Source: G023898405 sp964368985
GTDB taxonomy: Bacteria > Myxococcota > UBA727 > JABDBI01
DNA: 19,951 nucleotides
Assembly: GCA_964368985.1 (NCBI GenBank)
Contig: CAYJDW010000047.1
Coordinates: forward strand, 1-19,951
Direction: 5' to 3'
Shown here piece by piece: positions 1-6,366 of this stretch. The notes below the pieces were generated by a model, which saw only the letters and a program-made list of their open reading frames with translations, had not been told where the DNA came from and ran no database searches. The first letter of the stretch is position 1. Each line of letters opens with the position of its first letter. The translations under genes were made by a program, and so were the position numbers.

Positions 1-1
1 T

Positions 2-574
2 GGCGATACTAAACTAAGTAATATCGCTGCTAAAGCTATTAATGAACTTACGCTAATCTATAAGATTAAGCTTGTAGAAAAAAGTATTGATGAATTAGAT
101 GGTTGCAACGGTTTTCAAAGCCTTCAGGTTATTAATCTCATAGGCTGCGACAATTATCCCGTATTTAATAAGCTTATCAATTACTTATTGTTTTCTGATA
201 TCAACAAGCATTCAAAAGATATAATTAATCTGGCGTTAAAATATGACCGTATGTTTAGTGCATTAGAATATGATGATGAGTTTAGTAGAAAAGATGGAGT
301 TTGTAAATTATTGGAACTTTTTAAAAGCCCTAATAAAGAAAATCGCAATAAAGCGTTCTTGTATTTTTATAATTTGCCTAATCATAGCAAATATCCGGAA
401 ATTAATGACCAAATTAATCAGTTTAAAAATAGTCTAGAATTATATAAAACTAAAATTGGTTTGGAGCCAATGGATGAACAATCTTTTGAGTATATTGAAA
501 ATTTTCTTGAATCTATAAGTAAAAATATACAAACGAAAGACAATCCAAATGGGTTTATGTACGATCTGTATTGA
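2..574 (+). CDS. 3' part of an unrecognised AT-rich gene (5' truncated)
   Basis: The frame is open from base 2 of the window, so the gene starts upstream and only the last 190 residues are seen. An internal TTG at 188 should not be taken as the start, because the open frame upstream of it has the same composition and helical look. The visible protein is rich in Lys, Asn, Ile, Leu and Glu, with short amphipathic helices and no membrane segment. I recognise no family or motif. The stop codon (572-574) lies inside a three-copy 10-base tandem repeat (563-591), so the C-terminus may have been altered by repeat slippage. No good terminator follows, apart from the GC-rich palindrome at 621-638. Base use is as AT-rich as the hydrolase gene at 1789 and unlike the core genes at the right end. 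Confidence 0.6.
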   Translation, partial: GDTKLSNIAAKAINELTLIYKIKLVEKSIDELDGCNGFQSLQVINLIGCDNYPVFNKLINYLLFSDINKHSKDIINLALKYDRMFSALEYDDEFSRKDGVCKLLELFKSPNKENRNKAFLYFYNLPNHSKYPEINDQINQFKNSLELYKTKIGLEPMDEQSFEYIENFLESISKNIQTKDNPNGFMYDLY

Positions 575-591
575 TCTGTATTGATCTGTAT
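563..591. repeat. Decamer tandem repeat, about 2.9 copies, over a stop codon
   Basis: The unit GATCTGTATT occurs at 563-572 and 573-582, and nine of its ten bases recur at 583-591. The stop codon of the gene ending at 574 falls at the junction of the first two units. A unit of ten is not a multiple of three, so loss or gain of a unit would change the reading frame downstream of the slip. Confidence 0.85.
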
Positions 592-618
592 GTTTAAAGA
601 TTTATCATTTCAGCGCTG

Positions 619-641
619 GACCCCCGCCTTCGCGGGGGCGA
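619..641. repeat. GC-rich REP-like palindrome
   Basis: CCCCCGC (621-627), loop CTTC, GCGGGGG (632-638) form a perfect 7-bp GC stem in very AT-rich surroundings. The core, 'CCCCGCCTTCGCGGGG' with flanking TGGA and GAC, is a short palindromic element I know as dispersed in many bacterial genomes. It may act as a transcription stop or mRNA-stabilising hairpin after the upstream gene, but no T-run follows. The rest of 592-895 shows no gene. It holds AT-rich DNA where the promoter of the next gene must lie, but I cannot point to a convincing -35/-10 pair. Confidence 0.6.
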
Positions 642-895
642 CAACCTTGGAGGAATCAACTCAAGAGGGCAGTGCTGTTCGAAATACAAGATAAATAACT
701 ATAGGTAATTTATATGGTTCATCATAAAGCACTAAGTAATGTTTAAGGTAAAACTAAATACAATAATTTTTCTTATTGATATTATCCCCCTGCGTTTCTG
801 GCATAGATTTTGAACTTTTAGATCAACCTAAAGACATGTTTTTCACACTTCATAGGATGCTAACTCCAACTATTTGATAATTAAGGTGTATTATA

Positions 896-1573
896 GTGAA
901 ATTAATTAATTTGGTAAAATTTATAATAATGTATTCTGTTGTGAATATGTGCGCATATGCAGCCTTCATAGATGATAAAGATTGTCATACTTACGACTTG
1001 TCTGACGAATATAATTCAGAGGATGATCAAATATGTGAGGCGATGATAAAGCAGGTGAGACTGGTCGAGAATATACTCATCGTGCAAAGGACTTTTGTAT
1101 TGCAGGCCGACGGACTTTTTATTAGTTCCGATCAGGGCATTCCGTATTTGAATACTGAATATAATATAGAACTTTTATTCTCGCGATTCAGAGAAAACAA
1201 TGAGTGGGTGAATATAGTGGATATTGAACTCACACCGAAGAATCCCACCCGTTTCTATAAGTGCATTGAAGAAGGCGCACTGGCTCATGATATTGTTGTT
1301 ACGCGATGTAGAGGATTTTTCCAGTGTATTGCTAAAGCTAACGATAATTTAGACGTAACAGTCTATATTGACGAACTTTTTGCCCAAAGCACGGATGGAA
1401 ACTGGCACGAGCTGCCTGCTGAACGAAACTTGTGTGGCGAGGGGCTAAAGGTGAACTTTTCATTAAAGCGCTTCTTGGGCAAACAAATCAGTGGGCTGGT
1501 AGTTTTGCGTTCTGAACCGATCGATTTAGTATTTGTACCTAAACCACTCGCGTCAGTTGAGTCGACCCGCTAA
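896..1573 (+). CDS. Secreted Cys-containing protein of unknown function
   Basis: The predicted protein has 225 residues. The start is GTG at 896, chosen because AAGGTG (883-888) sits seven bases upstream. Residues 1-22 form a Sec signal peptide (Lys, hydrophobic stretch, AYA before Ala), so the mature protein should be periplasmic or extracellular. The mature part starts acidic (IDDKDC...) and contains six cysteines (in KDC, QIC, YKC, TRC, FQC and NLC contexts). An even number suggests three disulfides after export. It is predicted mainly beta and I recognise no domain. The gene has no obvious partner: AT-rich non-coding DNA lies upstream and a transporter-gene remnant directly downstream. 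No terminator is visible after the stop. Confidence 0.75.
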   Translation: MKLINLVKFIIMYSVVNMCAYAAFIDDKDCHTYDLSDEYNSEDDQICEAMIKQVRLVENILIVQRTFVLQADGLFISSDQGIPYLNTEYNIELLFSRFRENNEWVNIVDIELTPKNPTRFYKCIEEGALAHDIVVTRCRGFFQCIAKANDNLDVTVYIDELFAQSTDGNWHELPAERNLCGEGLKVNFSLKRFLGKQISGLVVLRSEPIDLVFVPKPLASVESTR

Positions 1574-1617
1574 AAAATTGCCTGCTGATTTCCGGGGTAT
1601 TATCACTTACAAAAACA

Positions 1618-1722
1618 TCAAGCATTTGGTCTCCTGAGCCTGGTTTTGAGGCTAATCCTCTAGGCTTTAATTTTATTGGAGATGGCTTAAAAGATATATT
1701 AGAGCCTAAAACCAAGTTTTTT
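1618..1722 (+). pseudogene. Remnant of an oligopeptide/dipeptide ABC permease C-terminus (DppC/OppC type)
   Basis: In frame 1 the translation around 1663-1716 reads GFNFIGDGLKDILEPKTK. This matches the well-known C-terminal signature of DppC/OppC permeases (FNLLGDGLRDALDPR). No start codon or transmembrane segments of such a permease precede it: the frame is open but unrelated upstream, and the 896 gene ends at 1573. It is therefore best read as the last few dozen codons of a deleted permease gene. The frame runs without a stop into the next gene's leader, which suggests a deletion joined unrelated DNA. The call rests on about 15 residues. Confidence 0.45.
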
Positions 1723-1788
1723 GAGTTACTTATTGTGTTATTATTTTTTAGTGCTATTTATATGAATAACTATTGTTGGAAGATTATT

Positions 1789-4202
1789 ATGAATAAATTA
1801 ATTTTTATATTGTTTTTAAGCACTTATGGTTTTTATGGCCTTTCTGCAGACATTGAAACCGACCCAATAAAAGCTTTCGATGAGCTAAAAAATAAAGCTT
1901 TATCGGGCGCAGACTTTGATAACGAGTTAAAAAAAATAGTTGGGTTATTTGATCTTACCGAAGATATAGATCTTAAGATCTATGACTTATTGGATAAGAT
2001 GAGTGCTGAGGAAATTAAAAAATTTAGGACATCTATATTACTTAATATATGCGTTTCTTGTAAGGGTGAAAAATATTTTGATATTATATCAATATATTGC
2101 AAAGAGCGTTTAACAAGTTTTTTAAAAGATTTTGCAGGATTTGAAACTTTTGATTTTGCTTCCCCATTACTAATTGAACTAGCATGGCTGATACATATGT
2201 CACCAAAAGACAAAAATTCACTTTTTAGCAAAGAAAATATTAATAGTATCCTTAAAGCTATCGTTAATTTATCCTATAAAGATTTGGCACAAAATACATG
2301 CATCTTTAATTTATTAAAAGAAGTTTTAAAAGGATTAGAAGAATATCCCTTGCAAAATAGGTTTAGGTTATTGCCTATTCAAGCCCGTTTTAAACTTTCT
2401 TATCTTGTTGGCCATGAGGATAATCTTCAAGGGATTGTAAAATCAGATTTACCTAAGAAGTACGACTTTTCTTGGCATCCAAAAACTACTGCATTTGATG
2501 TTATTTATAATAACGATGGATATTCCACTATAGAGTATAAAACTTTTATTAAAGGTAGTCCTATTGAAGATACAAATAATCCCATTGGCTATGTTATTTT
2601 TATGCCGAAAAAAGAAATAAAAAATATTGTGGTTGACATGTATGGCGGCTGGCAAAAAGAAGATATTAGCGTTAGACTTAATAAGCCTAGATCCCATTTA
2701 AGTGACCTCGAAAAAGCTCTTTTAGATAATGGGAGCGTATTCATAGAACTTAATCTTCCTGATCTATTAATAAATAATTCCTATCAAAGTAAAATGAGTT
2801 TTGAGTTATTATTACAAATTCATAAGTCTGTTGATCATTTTTATAACATTATTAAAAATAATCCTGCAGAAATCCATGAAAACCTTGCGATATTAAAAGA
2901 TAAACCTATCTTTTTAATGGGCTCAAGCTTTGGTGGCATGATGAGTGTTTTTCATGCTATTAATTTTCCAGGCACTTTCACTGGTTATATAAGCAATGCA
3001 GGCGGTTTATATGGGCAACAGGGTTATGATCAGATCAGTTTTAAAGATTATTTAAAAGTCGCTTGTATTGATGACATAAAGTACATTGAAGATCCTGTTT
3101 TTATACATCATTCATTGGACGATAATAGAGTAAATGTTAAAGCATCATTAGAGTTTTTTAGATTAGCTAAATTAGCCAAAAAAGAACACTTAATAAAGCT
3201 TTTTATTGATGATCATGGCTCTAGCGTAGGTGATAAAGAACCAGGCTTACATGGACATTTTTTTCCAGAACGCTATTACTTAAAATTGTTTTCACAACAG
3301 CTTATAGATTTTATTAATTCCAACGGCAAAAATATAGAGCCTGCGCTTAACACATGGCGTTATGAAAAATACACTAAAATAGCTCATAGACTTGAAGGAT
3401 TGGGTTCTTATGTACATAGAGAGCAAAAACGAGATTTACATAAAGTTTTATTATCTAAAGGCCTAACATATTACAATGATTTGCGAAAATCTGGCAATAA
3501 AAATGATTTTGAAAAACTTTGGTCAACTCAGGTTGCTCCTTATTTAGGGAAAATTTCTTTTGAAGAATCATTAAGACCAGAAAATAGCTATTCCACCGCA
3601 AAAGCTGGGCTTGCAGCTTTTAATATGCGCCAAGAATTTAAAAAATTGCTTAAATATGGTAAANNNNNNNNNNNNNNNNNNNNNNNNNNNNNNNNNNNNN
3701 NNNNNNNNNNNNNNNNNNNNNNNNNNNNNNNNNNNNNNNNNNNNNNNNNNNNNNNNNNNNNNNGCTTGCAGCTTTTAATATGCGCCAAGAATTTAAAAAA
3801 TTGCTTAAATATGGTAAAGAAACGGTAAAAGCTACACTAGAAGGCAGATATGGCAGATATAGCAGATATATTGATAAAGACTTAATCATTACTGATGATT
3901 TTATAAATAATATTTTACAAGATATGAGAAACTGGCTTAATGATAAAAGAGAATATAGTGAATATGACATTATAAGTCATGTAGATATTTCTTTTGTTTC
4001 TGCGATAATCAATAAAAATGTATTTGATATTTCACTTAAAAAGCAAGCGCCAATCATCGTGGAATTTTCTAATAATTCAAAACTTAAAGAAGATCTATCT
4101 AACGCCATCAAAGAGCAACAGGAAAGAGCTTTAAAAATTATTTACGATAAGATTACAAAAAATCCAAAAAAAGTGAAAAGTTTAATAGAATCTTATAGGT
4201 AA
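1789..4202 (+). CDS. Secreted S9-like alpha/beta-hydrolase (prolyl-oligopeptidase type), split by a false scaffold gap
   Basis: The start is ATG 1789, with TGGAAGA (1777-1783) upstream; in-frame upstream codons belong to the permease remnant. Residues 1-19 are a signal peptide ending ...LSA. Residues of about 20-230 are helical and unrecognised. A C-terminal alpha/beta-hydrolase follows: strand plus MYGGW near 284-288 (as in S9 'YGGP'), nucleophile elbow G378-S-S-F-G-G with Ser380, Asp444 in HSLDDNRV, and His488 or His490 in GLHGH. These fit a complete S9 triad. A Lys-rich helical extension of about 230 residues follows. The product is likely a peptidase or esterase acting outside the cytoplasm; the substrate cannot be told. 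The N-gap at 3664-3763 breaks the gene. Joining 3663 directly to 3819 keeps the frame and gives 752 residues ending at TAA 4202. Very AT-rich codon use suggests transfer or relaxed selection. Confidence 0.75.
3609..3818. other. Scaffold gap of 100 N flanked by identical 55-base contig ends
   Basis: Bases 3609-3663 and 3764-3818 are identical over exactly 55 positions, and the 100 N between them (3664-3763) is a standard placeholder length. This is the pattern left when two contigs from a k=55 de Bruijn graph are scaffolded without noticing that they overlap. Collapsing the copies restores one reading frame across the hydrolase gene. A genuine tandem duplication spanning the gap is less likely, because the two copies end exactly at the gap edges. 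Confidence 0.85.
3843..3869 (+). repeat. Nine-base tandem repeat in the hydrolase gene
   Basis: GGCAGATAT, GGCAGATAT and AGCAGATAT follow each other and encode Gly-Arg-Tyr, Gly-Arg-Tyr, Ser-Arg-Tyr in the C-terminal extension. The unit is in frame, so copy-number change would alter length without breaking the protein. Confidence 0.85.
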
Positions 4203-4210
4203 GGCCCTAT

Positions 4211-4250
4211 ATAGTAGTTGGTCCAGTTCTATAGTATTTGGTACCTGAAA
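4211..4250. repeat. Two imperfect 20-base direct repeats
   Basis: ATAGTAGTTGGTCC begins at 4211 and ATAGTATTTGGTACC at 4231, exactly 20 bases apart, just after the hydrolase stop codon. The shared core is ATAGTA-TTGGT. No transposase or terminal inverted repeat is seen beside them, so their origin is open. Confidence 0.4.
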
Positions 4251-4270
4251 AAACTAATGCTTTAAAGTTT

Positions 4271-4307
4271 CATGGCGAGCGTAGCGTGGCCATCTCTGCC
4301 CGCCATG
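4271..4307. repeat. REP-like palindromic element between convergent genes
   Basis: CATGGCG (4271-4277) and CGCCATG (4301-4307) are perfect inverted copies. An inner pair, ATGGC (4272-4276) and GCCAT (4289-4293), offers an alternative hairpin. The sequence GGCGAGCGTAGCGTGGCCAT resembles a dispersed palindromic repeat ('GGCGAGC..AGCGTGGCCATCT') that I know from several bacterial groups. It lies between the plus-strand hydrolase and the minus-strand gene at 4339-4755, where such elements often sit and can shield both mRNA 3' ends. No transposase for it is present in the window. Confidence 0.55.
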
Positions 4308-4338
4308 AGATAGATTGTGGTTCGTTCGATTTTCACTA

Positions 4339-4755
4339 TTAGGTCGCGGGCTTAATATTTCTCACCAATTTTTCTATACGAGCTCGAAATCCTTTCATTT
4401 TATTTTTGAATTTTTGGATTGCTTTTCCTATCGAAGCATTATCTTCTGCCGTCGCGTCATTACCCATAGCGACATAATCGAAATGATACGTGATATCGTA
4501 ATAATCTGTAACGGCGTCATCTATTTCTTTCACAATTCTATCAATAAATTTTTGCGATACAGCGAGCGAGTCCTTGAGTGATTTGGCGTTTTTTTGAATC
4601 TCAAAATAGCTCTCACCGTCGGTTCTCCATTTTTCTGCCAATGCCTCGGACACCCCTGCAGTACTCGACTGAGCTTGTTTTGCGAAGACTGAAGAGCACA
4701 GAATGCTCACAACCAATCCAACGATAAAGATTCTAGGCGAATTTAATATAATCAT
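4339..4755 (-). CDS. Small exported helical protein of unknown function
   Basis: The predicted protein has 138 residues. The start is the ATG at 4755 on the minus strand, chosen because GGAG lies six bases upstream; a TTG four codons further out is possible but has no better site. The first 25 residues are a signal peptide (hydrophobic core, then CSSVFA before Lys), so the product is exported. The mature part is charged and predicted almost wholly helical (EIQKNAKSLKDSL..., KFKNKMKGFRARIEKL), as in a coiled coil or small helical bundle. I recognise no family. It converges on the hydrolase gene across the REP-like element and is more balanced in base use than that gene. Confidence 0.7.
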   Translation of the reverse strand: MIILNSPRIFIVGLVVSILCSSVFAKQAQSSTAGVSEALAEKWRTDGESYFEIQKNAKSLKDSLAVSQKFIDRIVKEIDDAVTDYYDITYHFDYVAMGNDATAEDNASIGKAIQKFKNKMKGFRARIEKLVRNIKPAT

Positions 4756-4942
4756 AACCAACTCCAATCATTTTAATTACTTATATTTATTTGATGACTA
4801 ATGTTATCAGTTAAGTCGTATTATTGCCTGTCAAAATTCACTAAAAATCTACACACTGAAAATTCGTTTAAAATCAGCCTTTTGCCCCCAAAAGCCAAGC
4901 CATTTTTTCTCTCATTTTCGAAAAAATAGATGCGAGGTCAAT

Positions 4943-5485
4943 TTGGTGGGGCGCATAGCATTGGATTCTTTGATGGTTTTTAAATCAAAATCAGGCGTAT
5001 TTTGGGGTTTTTATCGCACGCCTGAGAATCAAAGAGATGAGCAGGTTATTCAGAAAAGCCTTGACCGATGCAATGAGCATTTCGGGCTGCTTAATAAGGT
5101 ATTGACTGGGCAAAAATATCTGGGTGGCCGCGAATTTTCGTTGGCCGATATTCCGGCTGGCACCAATCTCTATCGCTATTTTACGCTTGATATCAAACGG
5201 CCAAAACTACCAAATGTTGAAAGATGGTATGCCCGTTTGCAGGAACGGCCTTCCTATCGAGAAAATGTAATGATTCCTAACACTAAAAAGTTTGGCAAAT
5301 CGCCATACCTTTCTTCACTCTGCTTTAATTTTCCTTGGATACAAATAACTTTGTTTTATGGCTTTGCATTGTCTGTCGTTGAAAACGGACTCAAAACAGC
5401 AAATGCTTTCATCGCTGGATTATCGCTGCTTGGCTTGATATTATTTATCAAATACATTCACCACAATCATGCGATAATACTCTAG
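4943..5485 (+). pseudogene. Glutathione S-transferase C-terminal fragment with a foreign hydrophobic tail
   Basis: Residues of about 19-112 form a recognisable GST alpha-helical C-terminal domain: VFWGFYRTP, QRDEQ, a helix, GQKYLGGREFSLADIP (the conserved N-cap and hydrophobic-staple region), then LPNVERWYARLQERPSYRENV. The N-terminal thioredoxin-like half of about 80 residues that binds glutathione is missing. Upstream DNA in this frame is open but unrelated. After MIP the GST ends and about 67 residues follow that are not GST-like and contain two hydrophobic stretches (SLCFNFPWIQITLFYGFAL; FIAGLSLLGLILFIKYI). The start at TTG 4943 is arbitrary; GTG 4946 is equally possible, and neither has a good Shine-Dalgarno. 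A decayed gene is likelier than a working enzyme. Confidence 0.65.
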
Positions 5486-5637
5486 ATAATAAACTATATG
5501 ATTTCTAATCACTTTGAACTATGGTTACCGACTGCTTCAGCAGGGAAACACCTTCTAATACGGTGGAATAGTGAAGGCATGTTAGCAGTTAGGCCCCACA
5601 AGAAAGAACGTCGACATTCGTGTGTAGGTGAGAATCA

Positions 5638-6294
5638 ATGAACAAAGCTCAATTCGCAGCCCCTTATTTAGCTATTAGTTTAGCAGTTTGTCTATTTGCT
5701 CATAACAGGGCTCTGGCCTTAGATGCAAAAGATGAAATAATAGTAAAAGAAGATTATGCCCAAAATGATCAACTTGTCGTCATTGAATTTAAGAAAATCT
5801 TGCAAGAAAAATTAAGATGTGAAACGCAAATTACTGAGGCCGCTTATCATTGGATGCATAGCTTTATTAGAATCCGAGGCCAAGCTCAACTAAATGGTCC
5901 TTTAAGATTAAAATTCCCAGAATCGGCTACCATTGATCCATCTTTGGTTTTTACTATAGTTCAAGCCGAAGGAATTCTTGGGAGTTTTTCAAGAATAGAA
6001 ATAGAAGGGATGCCTGGTCTGTTGCAGCCAGAAGTTTTATATGATGCCCAAGAAGTGAAACTAAAGTTCGTAAGCAGTCCTTTAAGCAGTTTGGAATACG
6101 TCGATGATGATATACAAAAAATAGCCGCATATTTGGACGAGATATGGAATATTCCCCATTCACCACTTCGGCAGAAAAATTTCAATTTATTGAAAAAGCT
6201 ATTCACTATGCCTACAAGCGAAATAGAACCTTATTTACAAGTTTTTAAAACCTCGCCTCTTTTTAAAGGCATTATTAATAAAAAAGAGAAATAA
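5638..6294 (+). CDS. Exported autotransporter-passenger-module protein, paralogue of the next gene's C-terminus
   Basis: The predicted protein has 218 residues. The start is ATG 5638, with AGGTGAG at 5626-5632. Residues 1-27 are a signal peptide ending RALA before Leu. Residues of about 75-150 match the module seen twice in the downstream protein: '(I)RIRGQAQLNGPLRLKF', then 'FTIVQAEGILGSF', then 'LLQPEVLYDAQEVKLKF', aligning with its residues 678-750. Residues 157-210 match that protein's helical tail (AAYLDEI...LLKKLFTMPTSEIEPYLQVFKTSPLF). This pattern is the end of an autotransporter passenger plus the helical linker that normally precedes the beta-barrel, but no barrel follows. It is probably periplasmic or surface-associated. 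It lies 72 bases before the larger gene on the same strand and is probably co-transcribed. The unique part, residues 28-74, has a single Cys61. Confidence 0.7.
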   Translation: MNKAQFAAPYLAISLAVCLFAHNRALALDAKDEIIVKEDYAQNDQLVVIEFKKILQEKLRCETQITEAAYHWMHSFIRIRGQAQLNGPLRLKFPESATIDPSLVFTIVQAEGILGSFSRIEIEGMPGLLQPEVLYDAQEVKLKFVSSPLSSLEYVDDDIQKIAAYLDEIWNIPHSPLRQKNFNLLKKLFTMPTSEIEPYLQVFKTSPLFKGIINKKEK

Positions 6295-6315
6295 AAAATC
6301 GACGCAAATAGCTCT

Positions 6316-6358
6316 CTTAAAACGCATAAGATGTCCTTATGAGCATGGCGTTTTAAGG
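6316..6358 (+). promoter_or_regulatory. Hairpin that covers the ribosome binding site of the following gene
   Basis: CTTAAAACGC (6316-6325) pairs perfectly with GCGTTTTAAG (6348-6357). Inside it ATAAG (6326-6330) pairs with CTTAT (6336-6340) around an ATGTC loop. The AAGG Shine-Dalgarno (6355-6358) for ATG 6367 lies in the 3' arm, so the folded form would hide it. No T-run follows, so it is not an ordinary intrinsic terminator. Control of translation, or RNA processing between the two cistrons, is inferred. Confidence 0.55.
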
Positions 6359-6366
6359 TTGTTATT

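Noticed and set aside
188..574. A complete 128-residue gene starting at TTG 188.
   Set aside because: The frame is open with the same composition back to base 2 and no ribosome site precedes 188; it is the tail of a longer gene.
3780..4202. A separate 140-residue gene after the N-gap.
   Set aside because: Its first 13 residues duplicate the sequence just before the gap; it is the C-terminus of the hydrolase once the overlap is collapsed.
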